A stretch of 64,000 nucleotides of DNA from Heterodera schachtii (taxonomy: Eukaryota > Nematoda > Chromadorea > Rhabditida > Heteroderidae): assembly GCA_023374025.1 (NCBI GenBank), contig SIJG01000001.1, positions 3,743,946 through 3,807,945 of the forward strand, given 5' to 3'. This document shows, piece by piece, positions 1-11,689 of the stretch; the stretch's first letter is position 1, and the number at the start of each line of letters is the position of its first letter. Position numbers and translations under genes: made by a program. The notes beneath the pieces are model-generated. The model ran no database searches, had not been told where the DNA came from, and worked only from the letters and a program-made list of their open reading frames with translations.

Positions 1-346
1 CTAGCGTTTGGGCGCCAGCATGTTTTTGGCTATAACTTTTTTCTTTGTAAACCAAATCCAAAATTGTTGGTGTCATTGGAAAGCTTAATCTATTTAGAAG
101 CTTTTTCTAAGCTATCGCTTCGCGATTAGACAATTACCAAAAAAGTTATACATGAAAATTGCGAAAGGTCGAAATTTTTGAAGTTTTTCTTCATAAAATT
201 TTTTCCAGGCTTAAAAATCTTTTTATTTTTTGTTAGGCTAATAGAGCATGTTAAGAGCTTTCGAATGATACCAAGATTATTGGCTTTGGATGCCAAAGAA
301 AAAAGCTTAAGTGGAAAAACGAGCTGGCGCCCAAACGCCAGGCCCA
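1..346. mobile_element. Inverted-repeat element (MITE-like), left end at window edge
   Basis: The left arm (CGTTTGGGCGCCAGC then TATAACTTTTTTCTTTG) is repeated in inverse at about 283-346, where the element ends GCTGGCGCCCAAACG. The interior has a second inverted pair around 75-120 and 250-275 with the motif GAGCTTTCGAATGATACCA. It has no coding capacity. A related copy lies at about 60034-61407 and a cousin with different outer ends at 36259-36644. The cousin has a 9-bp target duplication, so a Mutator-like origin is inferred. Confidence 0.75.
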
Positions 347-396
347 AACGGCGCGCCCAAACGCCAGCGCCCAAACGGCCGCGCCCAAACGCGTGG
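328..396. repeat. GCCCAAACG tandem/degenerate repeat
   Basis: GCCCAAACG occurs five to six times with short GC spacers, directly continuing the right end of the inverted-repeat element. It looks like a multiplied terminal motif. Confidence 0.7.
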
Positions 397-598
397 GTCC
401 CTTTTATACATATGTGAAAATATTTTTTTAGATTTCGATTTCTTTTGGAAATGATTGTGACCGTCGAGCCGAACGAAACCGAAAGTGAAACCATTGCGAA
501 AAACGAAGCGAAAACGCATATTTATGGCATTGACCAAAGCCAAGTGAGGAAGCCGACACGGCACAATTCGTACAGGTCAATCGGCAAATTGCACTCAG

Positions 599-1573
599 AT
601 TTCGTTATGTTTCGCCGTTTGTTGCTTAAGGCTTTTTGCTCTTGGCGTTTTGGCTACGGTTTTTCTTTTGCTGATTATTTGTGCCAACGTTCAAATGGCA
701 TTTGGAGTCAGTCGTCAGCTGACTTTTGATGAATTGGCGGACCTTTGCCCAGACGAAAAAGAGTTCTGTTATGAAACGGCACTGTTGGGCAATTGTTTTG
801 GGAAATCAGTGAAGGCAAAACTCGGAAATTTTATTTTATCAGAAAGTGTAAAAATTAGGCAAAATTGCTGGCCAAACAGTGCAAATGTTCTTGTGAAAGT
901 GCACAGCACAGACGCATTCAGAACTGTTGCAGAACGGTGAGTGGTGAAAGTCGTCGGATATCTTTTCAAAAAGCAGTGATTTGAAGGTCGGAGACCACGA
1001 CATGAATTTTTGCCTCCCCCTCTGCGGCTATAACACCACCGTTAATGAGGTTCCTTCCCTAATTGCCCTTATTAAATTACTCAATGCCATTGTGCTCATT
1101 GTCAGCTGGGAAGTGCCCTTGGCCTGAAGTGCGTTTCGCAACTGACAACATGGGCATATTGCGCCGGGGGTTGGCCAACCTTTTAAGCCCAAGAAACATT
1201 CGCTGCTTAAGATGCCAATGACAACACAAAGTGTTGCAGGGGGAAAGGTCGACAATTATTGGCAATCAGAAAACACTGTACTTTTAGGAGTTGAGGACAA
1301 ATGTTTGAGCTTTTGCAAGGGCGACGTGTAAAAAACAATTGGGTGCCTAATTGAGCTTAATCCCTTCAATTTTCAGCCCCACCTGCGACGTACAAAGCAT
1401 CTTTTCTTATCAGGTGAAGAGGAAAGAAAATGTTTGACTTCAATTGGTTTCTGAATTTATAGCCGTGCCTAATGAACCTTAAAAAAATTCTTGAATGCCA
1501 AATGGAGAATTTGGACGGCAAACCGAAGTTCGACCCGCAATGGAGGCCAAACTGCGATTGGGAAAGGAAGTGA
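599..1573 (+). CDS. Secreted cysteine-rich DB-module protein
   Basis: Eight small exons assemble into one frame: about 599-808, 859-936, 987-1049, 1106-1169, 1212-1247, 1288-1327, 1377-1413 and 1463-1573 (TGA). Introns are 36-56 nt. The start codon is unresolved: exon 1 opens with a hydrophobic signal-peptide-like stretch (VLATVFLLLIICANV) but no in-frame ATG precedes it, so a small 5' exon is likely. The mature part has the cysteine spacing of the nematode DB module: QNCC, then NFCLPLCGYNTT, WAYCAGDANDNTKCC, DKCLSFC, and a final CLMNLKKILEC. DB modules occur in secreted and Ig-type extracellular nematode proteins of unknown biochemical role. The acceptor of exon 3 is the least certain junction. 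Family assignment is by pattern recognition. Confidence 0.72.
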
Positions 1574-2186
1574 AGGAAAGGAGTGACTGAGACCAAAGAG
1601 AAGAAATGCATAATGGATGAATGAATCATTAAGAAACAAAGTGCCATATTGTACCGTAATGATTTACCCATGTACAGTATAAGCCATGTGCACTTTTGCT
1701 GTTGGGGGCCCCCGAAGAATTCCAACGGGGGGACCCTTTTGTAGGGATTTTGAAGGTTTAAATAGATGTCAGATTTTTGATTATGACCCCGAAAACCCCC
1801 ATGAACAATTGACAAAAGAAATTTGCAAATTTCTTTTTACAAGCTTTCTTTTTAAAATTTATGAAATTTTCTGCTGTTAGGTATATTTTTTATTGACCTA
1901 TTATTTAGCAATTTTAATGTTTTTTGTTTCAATTACATAAATACCAAAACTGTTCAATTAATTTGGTTGTCAGAGATCCCGAAAATTTTTTAATTTTTTT
2001 AAGTCTCTTTTATACCTATTTTAATAATAATAAAATCGTCGAGAGGGCTCGAACCTCCACGTGGGAAGGCATTACCCAAATTTTATCCGTTTTATACAGT
2101 TTAATAAATTTACAGATTTTTTTGGCTTTTCGCTTTAGTTCGACAGAATTTTTTGAATAATTGTCAGCAAAAGAAGGCTTTGTAAA
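1574..2186. other. Intergenic, AT-rich, with dispersed-repeat fragments
   Basis: A fragment near 1755-1805 (TGTCAGATTTTTGATTATGACCCCGAAAACCCCC) resembles the arms of the foldback elements at 53630-54210 and 56985-57245. A tRNA-like T-arm sequence (GGTTCGAGCCC on the - strand) lies at 2037-2080. No gene is visible. Confidence 0.5.
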
Positions 2187-2918
2187 ATGTCCAAAGAATT
2201 TTTTTACGACGTCAGTTCGAATTTCGTAATTCTTCAGGTAATTAATGAACGATTGTTTCTAGAAACAATTAAATTCAGGTAATAAAAGCAGCTGACCAGC
2301 TTTATTACAAGGACAAAACTTTGTATACAGCCATTAAACCCGAATTAATCCGAAGCGACACTAACCGACCAAAAGACGCTGAAAAGCACCAGCAAATACA
2401 GAAAAGTGGGAAGAAAGCGGCGGACGGTAGGACAAAACAATTCAAATGATTTAGGAAGAGATTCTCAAAGAAGTAAAGGCAATTAGGTAATCAATTCATG
2501 GAATTTAGATAATTCTGGGAAAAAGGCTGCTGAAAATCTGAAACAAAACAATGTCCAACAGGCGAAAAACGTGGAGAGCAAATGCAGCAAATTGCAAGAA
2601 ATGATCGGCCAAGCCAAAAAAACAGTTGAAAACGCGCTCGGTTCTTCTCATGGGTCGTTGGGTGAGAAAATACAAAAAAAAAAAACATTTTTGAATGTTT
2701 TCACAGAGAGTCACCAAAATTCGATTGACCTTCGTCAAGAAGTGGCGGAAATCAATTCGAAATGCGCGGATTTGGCCAATTTGCTCAATGCGTTGGAACA
2801 GAGGCTGAGAGCCGTCGAAGAACTGACGGAGGGGGTAATCATTGTACAAAATTGCCAATTTGTAATTATAATTGCCCACGGTTTTCAGATTGCCAAAAAG
2901 ATCGGCTACAGCAGCTGA
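2187..2918 (+). CDS. Small coiled-coil protein, unidentified
   Basis: ATG at 2187 (MSKEFFYDVSSNFVILQ) splices through five short introns into one frame. Visible segments are VIKAADQLYYKDKTLYTAI, NLKQNNVQQAKNVESKCSKL, QEMIGQAKKTVENALGSSHG and IDLRQEVAEINSKCADLANL, ending IAKKIGYSS at 2918. The second half is rich in heptad-spaced hydrophobics (coiled coil). Splice donors used include GTAGGA, GTAAAG and GTGAGA, with TTTAG/TTTCAG acceptors. The size and C-terminal coiled coil recall BLOC-1/dysbindin-like adaptor subunits, but I see no diagnostic motif and do not assign one. The last junction (donor after GAGGGG at about 2834) is uncertain. The gene lies head-to-tail with the L55 gene, 338 bp upstream of it. 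Confidence 0.5.
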
Positions 2919-3256
2919 TGAGTGTTGGGTGAGAGGAGTTTATCGGGGCAATCCCCAGAAGATGATTTCGATGATGATCCAGTGCAGCACCACCAATCTG
3001 ATCTTTTTGCTAATGTAACATTTGATTTTTGATCAGATCCAAAAACGGGAAACGTTTATTGTTTTGTTAGAATATTGTTGCTTTTAGTAATTGTTGCATG
3101 CGAAAAACATTTATTTCCCATTCATTGAAAAAGCATAAATTGAAAAGTGCTTTTTCTATTTTGATTTTTTATGTCCTCTGACAATGAGCATTATTATCCT
3201 ACAAATTGTCTGTCATTTTTGCTAATCTGTTGCTGATTCTCAGAGTTCTCTTTCCG

Positions 3257-3722
3257 ATGACTGCGTGGCGATTGTGTTTAGGAAAGATCAGACGAAAAGA
3301 GATGGTCCGATTGTACAAAGTGAAGTCAGTCGCTTTTTAGGATTTTACACTAATTTGTTAAAAGTTTCTTTAGAATTATGCGTTCCGATGGGTCGGTCAT
3401 TTTCGGACGTTGCGACGAACCGAGGGAAATCATTCAACTTCCGGTGGACCTTCGGACACTCAGTGACGACGAGCGAAGGATGCGAATAGCCGAGCGGAAG
3501 CCAATTGCCAAGAAAGTGGTTGAGGTGAGAGGACGGGGAAGGAACAAATGGGGAAATTTAAAAATAAACCAAAAAAACTAAAAAAAACTAATTGTAAGTG
3601 ATGTCACATTTTAGCACACAATTGCTAACAAAAACCCAGCAGAAACTAAAATAAAAAATATTCAACTTTGTAATTATTGTCAGATCCAAGAAATTTTAGA
3701 CCCGGTTGGAAAAAGGCATTAA
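3257..3722 (+). CDS. MRPL55: Mitochondrial large ribosomal subunit protein L55 (mL55)
   Basis: Three exons (3257-3324, 3374-3524, 3684-3722) give a protein of about 85 residues starting MTAWRLCLGKIRRKEMVRLY and ending at TAA 3720-3722. The central stretch IMRSDGSVIFGRCDEPREII followed by QLPVDLRTLSDDERRMRIAE is the conserved mL55 core (family pattern: x-DGSTIxIRYxEPRKxxxLPxDLxxLxxxERRxR). mL55 is a small metazoan-specific component of the mitoribosome large subunit, and the basic N-terminus fits mitochondrial import. Donor 1 is GTCAGT and donor 2 is GTGAGA. The ATG chosen is the first in frame after an upstream TCTCAG, and the length fits the family. Confidence 0.8.
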
Positions 3723-4284
3723 CGAAATTTGCATTAAAAATTTGCCAAATTTACATATATTTTTTCTCCTTTCCGGAGATGCAATTTCTCTCCTTGAACT
3801 TGGTTACGAAGGTCTCTTTCCGGTTTCGATTACGAATGTCCGTAAAAACCGAAAAGATTTCTTATCTTTTCATTTTTTATACTAAGAAAAAGTTGAAATT
3901 AAATTAGTATTTTTGGCTCACCTTTTTTGGATCAAAATCTATTTAAAAAATTCACCAAAAATGGCAGTAATCAAAAGTCACGGAATGAACGCTCCTTTCT
4001 GTTTAGGATACATTGGACGACTCCTTCGACTTTCACAAATATGTGTCTCAATGGAAGCGATGAAAAAACCCTTTCTTTGTTCGTTAGATTTTTGAATAAT
4101 AAAAATGGTCAAATTTCTTTGTCCGTTGTATTCATTTTTACGGTTTTCACCTTTTTATCTTTTGCTATTGTTTGTTCTTTCGAGGGAATTGTCACAAAAT
4201 CGGAACCTTTTGAGATTTCGGTTCCTTCTTTTCAGTGCTATCCGTGCCTCATCCCTTTCTTATTTGGCTAATAAATTGCTGAAA
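3723..4284. other. Intergenic spacer between L55 and MAK16
   Basis: AT-rich sequence. It holds short open frames with no recognisable protein character and no strong repeats. It presumably contains the 3' end of the L55 gene and the promoter of MAK16. Confidence 0.4.
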
Positions 4285-5157
4285 ATGCAATCGGATGACA
4301 TTGTGTGGAATCAGTTGAACAAAGGCCATTGCTCCTATAAAATTTTGTAAGTAAACAAAGGGAATGGTCCAAAGGCTTTTCTTTGGGATTGATTCGTTTC
4401 AGGACCAAGGCCAAGAAGTTCTGCCGCAATGAGTTCAACTTGACCGGACTGTGCAATCGTGCTTCATGTCCGCTGGCCAACAGCCAATACGCAACAGTCC
4501 GAGAAGAGAACGGTGGGCCACCAAAAGCGAATTGACGAAATGAGAGAAAGTAATTTGTTGGTTGATTAAGGCGTGTGTTTCCTTTTTATGAAAGTGGCCG
4601 AACGGAGTCATTTCCCGGGCAAACTTTGGGAGAAGGTGAAGCTGCACAGGAATTTGGCCAAGGCCGTTGAACAGATCAGCACGCATTTGCTGCATTGGAG
4701 TGAATACGTCCGCAAAAAGTGCAAAGCGCGGCTTATGCGCCACCACCAATGTCTGAACAGAATGCGGAAGATGGAGCTGAGGGGACGCACTGCGAAAGTC
4801 ATCCCATTGCAGGTGACACAATAAAAGGAAAGGGAAGCGAAAACGGCGGAAAAATTGGAAATTCAGAGGAAAATCGAACGGAGGGAACGCCGCAGGGAGG
4901 AAAAAGCATTGGCCGCGGCAAAATTGGACAATGCCATCGAAAGGGAACTGCTGCAGAGGCTGAAGAAGGGCACCTACGGGAGCATGTACAAATTCAGTGA
5001 CAGGACAATTGACAAAGCGATGGAAAGAGTGGACGAGTCGGAGCAAAGTGAGGAGGAAGAAGTGGAATATGAGACGGAGACAACGCGGGAGAAGCAGCGA
5101 CAGTTCGTGGAAGACTTTGACGAGTCAGAGGAGGGGGAAGACATCGAAGACTATTAG
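4285..5157 (+). CDS. MAK16: MAK16 homologue, 60S ribosome biogenesis factor
   Basis: Four exons: 4285-4346, 4403-4512, 4571-4812 and 4867-5157 (TAG). The protein starts [20 protein letters not shown] and continues [20 protein letters not shown] then [12 protein letters not shown], the signature MAK16 N-terminus with clustered cysteines. The middle has [19 protein letters not shown] and the basic [20 protein letters not shown], then [19 protein letters not shown]. The C-terminus is strongly acidic ([26 protein letters not shown]). MAK16 is a nucleolar protein needed for early pre-60S assembly. Length (about 234 aa predicted) is slightly short compared with about 300 aa in vertebrates because the acidic tail is reduced. 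All four exon phases agree. Confidence 0.93.
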
Positions 5158-5501
5158 AGAGTGAAGAGAGAAAAAAAGAAAGAAAAGAGACTTTTTGTTG
5201 TTATTTTGCGATAAAGAATTAATTTCTCACAGCAAAACGAACGCCAAAGTTTTAGAGAACCAATGACAGACAATATAAAAAAGTTGTACAAAAAATTTAG
5301 AAAATTGAGATAACAAAAGATATGGTGTATTTTTAAAATCGGTTTGTGTTTTTGGTCAAGTTAACTAAAACGGTCCAGCAGAGATTGACTAATGAATTAA
5401 CCATTCATTTTGAACGGAAATATCTATTGGTGAATCAAAACAAAAATTGTGGTTGAAAATAGAATTTTGTCAAATCTAAATCACAAAATATCCTCTCCCT
5501 T
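5158..5501. other. Intergenic region between convergent MAK16 and OPLAH
   Basis: AT-rich tail-to-tail spacer holding both 3' ends. No gene or strong repeat is visible. Confidence 0.5.
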
Positions 5502-8500
5502 TTAAAAGGCAATTCGCTCATTTGGCTTTTGTTGCGTGCGTTTTTGTCCGTTTTGCCCCCATCCACCGCCCCCAGGCGTTTCCAATTCCAAAATATCCTA
5601 AATATTCAATTCGATCAGTGGATATTCCTTCCACCCCTAATTCGCTTGCCCCGGCTTCCACTTCGGCGCTGTTTTTGGCTCCCAAATTCACCCGCGTCCC
5701 GTCCTTCCGGCAAAGAGTGTTCTTTCCCCGCTTCGCCGCTTCTCCCCCATTTAGTCCATAAGGGGGGAAGACGCGTCTTTCAGTGAGCAGCGACAGATGG
5801 AGGACTCTACGGAATTGGAGGTGTCGAGAAATGCCATCGCCGCCACGGAATCGTCCGTCGCCGCCCGACCCGGCACGAAGGGTAAATCGGCGCACGATGA
5901 CCGGGTAACGACGTTCCAACACTTCTACATCGGTGATCCGCGTGTTGGTCATGTGGGAATGGACGCCCGAACGGCCGTCGAAGGCGGGGCCGGCGCCCGC
6001 CCCTCCGCCGATGGTTTCGTAATAGCCGAATTGGGAATCGCCAAAAGTGACCTGAGAAAGCGGGGGGGCGGGGGGGAATAGGGTCAAATTAATTTAAATG
6101 GGATGGTTTCCGTTTTTCGTTCGCACATTGTTCATGCATCCCTGCGAAGCGGCCACAGCATTGAATGCACGCAAAATGACGTCGCAAAGGCGTTGTGAAG
6201 TGAGCACATTGCCCCCGACTACGGCGGCATTTTCCGAAGGGCTGAGAATAGTGCCGGGGGGGACGCGGACTTTGACCGGTTCGAGACAGCCCTGGTTGAG
6301 CGGAATGTCACGGCCGACCAAACAGCGGAGACAGTAAATGAGGGCGGCCATCAGAACGGCCGGAGGCGCGTTGCAGCTGGAGTGGACTTGCAGACCGGTG
6401 CCGGTGAAGTCGAACAAAGCATCGCCCTTTGGCAGAGGGAGGGGTCGGATGGACGGCCGAATCGCTACCCCTCCCCCCCCCCCCCCCCCCGCCACTCACT
6501 GAGTCTCTGTCAATTTCCACCTCCAATTTTATCTCCGTTCCGTCGTCCATCCAATCCTTCGCTCTCAAAACCTTTTGTTCCTTCTGCTGACTCTCTTCCG
6601 CCACACTTTTCAACAATTGTCTCACTGCTTCGACTGCGTTCCGTTGGATATGTTTCATATACGCTTTGACTATGGGCAGCGAATATTCACGCACGAGTTC
6701 ATGCAGAAGGCCAATGCCCTTTTGATTGGCCGCAATTTGCGCATTTAAATCGGCCAAATTGTCGCGCAGATTCCGAGTGCCTGAACAGCCGGCCACTCTT
6801 TGTGGTGCCATCAATTGTTCCACCAGCTCAGACTCTTTGAACACACCACCGTCGATAATTTTGAAACTGTGAAAGACGGCCCCCTCCTGGGCCAATGTTG
6901 TGGAATGTGGGGGCATTGAGCCGGGGACAAGGCCACCAATGTCCGAATGATGGCCACGGTTAGCAACGAAAAAGTCGGGGGCTTCACTCTGATCGGAGAA
7001 GAAGACGGGCGTGATCAGCGTAAGGTCGGGGAGGTGAGAACCGCCCGCCCGCGGGCTGTTCGACAAAATCACATCGCCTCGTCGGAAGTTGGACTTTCCA
7101 ATATGATCGATCTGGAATTTGACGGCCGCCTGCATTCCGCCGAGATGGACCGGAATGTGCGGGGCATTCGCCACCAAACCCCCGTCGGGGCCGAACAAAG
7201 CGCACGAAAAGTCCAACCGTTCTTTGATGTTAGTGGAAATGGCGGAACGCTGCAGCACCTAACCGAAACAAAGAACGATTTGGATTAAGAGGCAAAAACA
7301 GTTAGGCATTTGGACGACAATTCCTTACGGAGCCCATTTGTTCCGCGATTGACATGAAACGGTGAGAAAAGATGGACAGTCGGATTGGGTTGGGGTCCGC
7401 TGCGGCGGTGCCGACGGCGTTGGGATGCGCCTCCAAAAGTTGGATCAGCAGATTATCATCAACAGTAATTTCCGCGCGACAGTTTGGTTCGATCAGAATT
7501 GTGCTTTTAAGGGGGTGGGGTAAGAGAGAAACAAAGGAAAAGGCGGAGAATCGACCGACCAATTCTTATCGATCACAATGGCGGGGCCGAATATTTGGTG
7601 TCCGAAACGCAATTCGGAAAAGTCGAAAACGTCGGTGTCCAATTCGCCTTCCTGTCGAAACAGTGAAATAAGGGAAACTTAGCCTACTAAGCCATAAGCC
7701 GTGAAAACTCACTACAAAAATGCATTTGGTGGTTAATTTTGATGGGGTCGGTTCTTCAGTCTTTTGCATCTGATCATTTCTCTCGCGGAACAGAAACCTT
7801 CGCCCAACCGCGCGGACTCTGAACTAATGAATTTTGAGCGAGGGAACATGCGGAAATGGTGGGATGACTTATTGGTTAAAAGCTTTCCATCGCTAAACCG
7901 CCTTCAATACTTCGATCTCTCCTTCTCTGACCTCCTCTATCAGAATAATGTCTCGTCTTCTGATCAGATCAAGCCCTCCTTCTCTGATCAGCTCACTGTA
8001 TTCCACTGATCAGATCACCTTCTCCCCTTCTGATCTGATCAGCCACTCTTCCGCTTTTGTCAGATAAATCCCCAAAATCCCCGGCCTCTTTCCTTCTCTG
8101 CTGATCACCTAATATCATCTGCGATCACTGCTCTTCCGCGCACTGTGAACCCAAATTCGCGCTGGTATTTCTCCTCGAATGTGTCAATGAAATCCTTCGC
8201 ACAATTTCCCCCGCTTTGTTCGGCTGGTGAACACATCAGCAGACAATCGGTGCGGTCGTAGCGAAGGTGAAGAATCCGTTTGAAGCGAATGTTCTCGGGG
8301 CCGAACCCCTGGGAGAGAAGGTTTTGCCGACAAATGTCCTCCAAATGGACGAAACGGTTGCGAATCTCTCCGAAATTCGCATCTGTTATTAGAAGAACCG
8401 TTATCCCTTTCAAATGATTTCTATTTTAACCGTCCAAAGTGTTCATAAAGGCTTCCTGCTGCTCGTTGACCACGTCCGCCAGCACCAAACCGTAGGCGGA

Positions 8501-10910
8501 CAGAACGCCGGCGTGGCGATGGACCAAAACTCGGCCAATACCTCAATTGCGACTTTTTTTTTCTTTCCTCCGCCGTTTTAAGAATTTCCCGATATTTGCA
8601 GGCGGATATAATGGCCAATCAAATTTCGCATTAAAATTATATGCTTGGCATTTAAAAAAGCAAAAATAAAAATTGAAATCCAGAAATTATTGGTCGCTAA
8701 ACCTGGACCGCGAAAATGCAAATGCTTTCCCAAGTGTGGTCTCCCCACTCACCAAGTGTCCTTGCTATTGCGCATGCGTGCTGTCCCCCCGCGCCGCCGA
8801 AACAGCTCAACAAATGTTGCGAAGTGTCGAAGCCTTTAGCCTTAACCAAAAATGGCCATTATCTCGTGCCTTTGGCCCGACTTCAGTTAGTCTTCGGATG
8901 GGTCTGCTCATCGCCTCATTGGCCACTTGGATAAAGCCAAGCGCCGCTTCGGACAACGAAATGCGCGGCCGTCCCTTTTGTGCCAATTGCGCGTTGATTT
9001 GTTCTGTCATTTCGCCAAATGCTTTCACCGATCCCTCCCTTAATTTGCCAAATCAAAATTTAATTAATTTCGATTGTGCCAATTAAAGAAATTGTCAATC
9101 GTTCACTTGTCAAGCGGTTGGCACTCGTCGTTTCCAAAAATGTGGGGAAAGTATTGTGGCAAAATGCGTCCAAGCACCAAATTAGCATCAGTCACTGTTA
9201 AAAAGCCGCCCTTACGATAACACACGGGGCCAGGATGCGACCCTCAAAAGGACGGCCAATGAAAAAAAGGGGGGGCGAAGGCCAAACCCGCGGATTCGGG
9301 CCCAACCACAAAAAGTCCGTCACGGAAAAACAGTCGCGAACCGCCGCCTGCTGCGACGGTATTACTGAAGAAATAGAAAAGTGAAGAGGAATTCGGCAAT
9401 GGCACTTCGATGGGCTTACATTTCCAACTGAGGCGCTTGGATGGTAATGCCCGCGGTGACTGAATCGACCGCGTGGGCGAATTGGCCCGCGTAACGGGAA
9501 ACGTCGGTGGAAGTGCCGCCCATGTCGAAACCGATGACTGGGACCGGCGTTTGGGGGTCGAAAGCGGTGAATGAGACGCCCACCACTCCGCCCGCCGGGC
9601 CACTTAGAATGGCACGACTGCCGATGAAGCTGAAGCGGATGAGATTCGACCGAGTGTGGGGTGGGGGGAAGGGGCAAGAACCTTTCCACAGGGCAAAGCC
9701 CCCCGTCCGATTGCATAAATTCGAGTTGAATGCCGGAAAGTCCCCCGGCAAATCCAGCACGGAAGGCGCTGATGTACTTTTGAATGATCGGTGTCAAATA
9801 GGCATCAGCACAAGCTGCAAGTGAACAACATCGGCATTGCCCCCAAAGCAATGAATTAGTGCCAAACTCGTAAAACCGCGTGGCACGGCTTTGATCATCG
9901 GCACGACTCGGCTGGAGAGCGACACATTGGTAAAGCCCATCTGAAGAGCAATGCGTCCAATGGTCTCCTCATGGTCCGGAAAACTGCAACAAAACCGGTG
10001 CCTTCCCATAACGTGTAAATAGCCAATTCGCCCACATGTAAGAGTGAAGGAGAAGGACGGCCAAAGAGCGAATTCCCCGCGCCAAAATTGGGCCGAGAAC
10101 GGCACGGATTTGTTCTTGGTCCAACTCTTTCTCGACGATCACCTGCTTATTGTTAGGGTTCACTTTAGCCGTGTCTTTCACTTTCCCTATTCGTCTGTTT
10201 TCTCACCATTTGGCCATTCTGCGCGCGCACTTTTCGGCCTTGGATTTCCATTTGGCAGGTGTCGTCCTCCAAAAGGACTCTCTCGTCCACCTCCTCCACT
10301 CGTTCGTAAAGTGTTTCGGGGATTCGAATATCGAATTCGAAAATGTTCGGCCGCGATTGGTTCCCAATGTGAAGCAAATCCTTGAAATGAACTCGGTTTT
10401 TAACAGATGTGTAATACACTAAGAGAATGAAAATTGAGTTCCGTTATTTCAAATTTTTTGGGCGGAGGGAGGGGAGGGAATTGGTGCCATTGTTTGTGCT
10501 TCTTTTTGCCTCCAAAACAAACTTTGAACCCCTTGGTGACCAGCAGTGCCATTGGTTCGCCCTTTCGCTCCAAAAGTGCGTTTGTGGCCACCGTCGTGCC
10601 CATTCGAATCCACGCAATGTGATCTAACCGATCGGATCAGCGTCCAACCAAAGCATTCGTTCATTCATTTTTCACCGGTTGGGATGGGTTCGCCTCGGGT
10701 CAATTCGATGCCAATGAAATCACTCAGAACTCTTCGGATTGCTTCTGTCGGTGCGTCCGAATAATTCTGACGATCAACAGAGAGAAGTTTGAAGGTGCCG
10801 GTCCGGCCGTCCGGATATGCCACGAAAACATCGGTGAAAGTGCCGCCCCGGTCAATGCCAAAGCCGAGACGGCCCTTTGGCGGTTGGGCAGCATTTTGGA
10901 CGGAAACCAT
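5502..10910 (-). CDS. OPLAH: 5-oxoprolinase (ATP-hydrolysing)
   Basis: A multi-exon - strand gene covering the full fused HyuA-HyuB architecture. It starts at ATG 10908-10910 ([18 protein letters not shown]), soon followed by [11 protein letters not shown]. Further landmarks in order: [16 protein letters not shown] (about 10.6 kb), [11 protein letters not shown] (10.35 kb), [16 protein letters not shown] (10.07 kb), [12 protein letters not shown] and EFMQSDGGL (9.8 kb), [16 protein letters not shown] (9.5 kb), [10 protein letters not shown] (9.34 kb), [14 protein letters not shown] (8.9 kb), [14 protein letters not shown] (8.25 kb), [15 protein letters not shown] (7.35 kb), [20 protein letters not shown] (7.2 kb), [46 protein letters not shown] (6.3 kb), [14 protein letters not shown] (5.95 kb) and the terminal ETPGGGGWG. 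The enzyme hydrolyses 5-oxo-L-proline to glutamate in the cytosolic gamma-glutamyl (glutathione) cycle. The last intron (5598-5649) is GC-AG (donor GCAAGC). Without it the frame runs into an unrelated tail and the conserved TPGGGG end is lost. The stop is at 5502-5504. All expected blocks are present, so the gene looks functional. Confidence 0.93.
7930..8112. repeat. TGATCAGATC-rich tract in an OPLAH intron
   Basis: CTGATCAGATC / TGATCAG occurs at least six times within 180 bp of pyrimidine-rich sequence (CCTTCTCTGATCAG, TTCTGATCTGATCAGCC). It lies in one of the larger introns of the - strand 5-oxoprolinase gene. It appears to be a degenerate short tandem repeat around a palindromic core. Confidence 0.6.
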
Positions 10911-11236
10911 CAGCAGAAGGGGTAGCAAACAAAAGCAGCAATTGTGACAGGAAGAATAAAGAAATAAAGAGGGAATAATAAAACAATTAATTAATTATAA
11001 TAAAAAAGGAATTAATGAACTAATTGACTAATTAATTATTAATCAATTAATTAATTAATAATTAATTGTATAATTTGAATAAAAAAAGGAAAGAGAAACA
11101 TTTTGGGAATGGAATGGAAAGTGTGTGGTGCAGCAATTGCATCTGTTGGGGTCACTTGGCCCCGGCTTCCCCCCCCCCCCCCCCCCGCCCCTTTCACTTT
11201 GCTTTTCCTCCCCCCCCCCACTTTTGTATGGCTCAC
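10911..11236. other. OPLAH upstream region with AT-rich and poly-C tracts
   Basis: An AT-rich stretch at 10975-11070 contains repeated TTAATTAATTA. An interrupted poly-C run follows at 11170-11220. The OPLAH promoter should lie here, but no specific element could be identified. Confidence 0.4.
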
Positions 11237-11677
11237 GGACAATACGTCAGTGAACAATCCGACAGTGGACAACCCGGCAGTAAGTGGACAATCCGTCAGT
11301 GGACATTCCGTCATTAACTAACCCATAATCAAATTTATTTTCAAACACCCAGATTTATTTAAAATCATGTGAAAATTAATTTAAGTCGCTAAAAAATGTG
11401 AATTAATAATTTGTGTTATTTTTTTTAAATTATGAAATAATCATTTTTAAAAGAATTAAATGATAATTTCTCGAGATGGTCAATTAATTAAGCTAAAAGT
11501 TAAGAATCTATAAAAATTATATTTATTAAATTTAACAATCATTTTTGCAAAATTTTTGATCATTGATGAATTGTCCTGATGAATGTCCACTGACAGATTA
11601 CCCACTGACGGGCTGTCCGTTACTGACGGATTGTCCTTCACTGACGGATTGTCCGAACTGACGGATTGTCCGAACCC
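11237..11677. mobile_element. Foldback element with subterminal tandem repeats
   Basis: Both ends consist of tandem copies of a 15-18 bp unit (CTGACGGATTGTCC), in opposite orientations: about five degenerate copies at 11237-11318 and six at 11578-11677. They flank an AT-rich centre of about 260 bp with no ORF. Inverted arrays of subterminal repeats are typical of foldback/MULE-like non-autonomous elements. Confidence 0.7.
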
Positions 11678-11689
11678 CTTTTGTATTAT

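Noticed and set aside
2037..2080. Possible tRNA gene on the - strand
   Set aside because: Only a T-arm/B-box (GGTTCGAGCCC) is visible. I could not find a matching acceptor stem or anticodon arm, so it is probably a SINE fragment.
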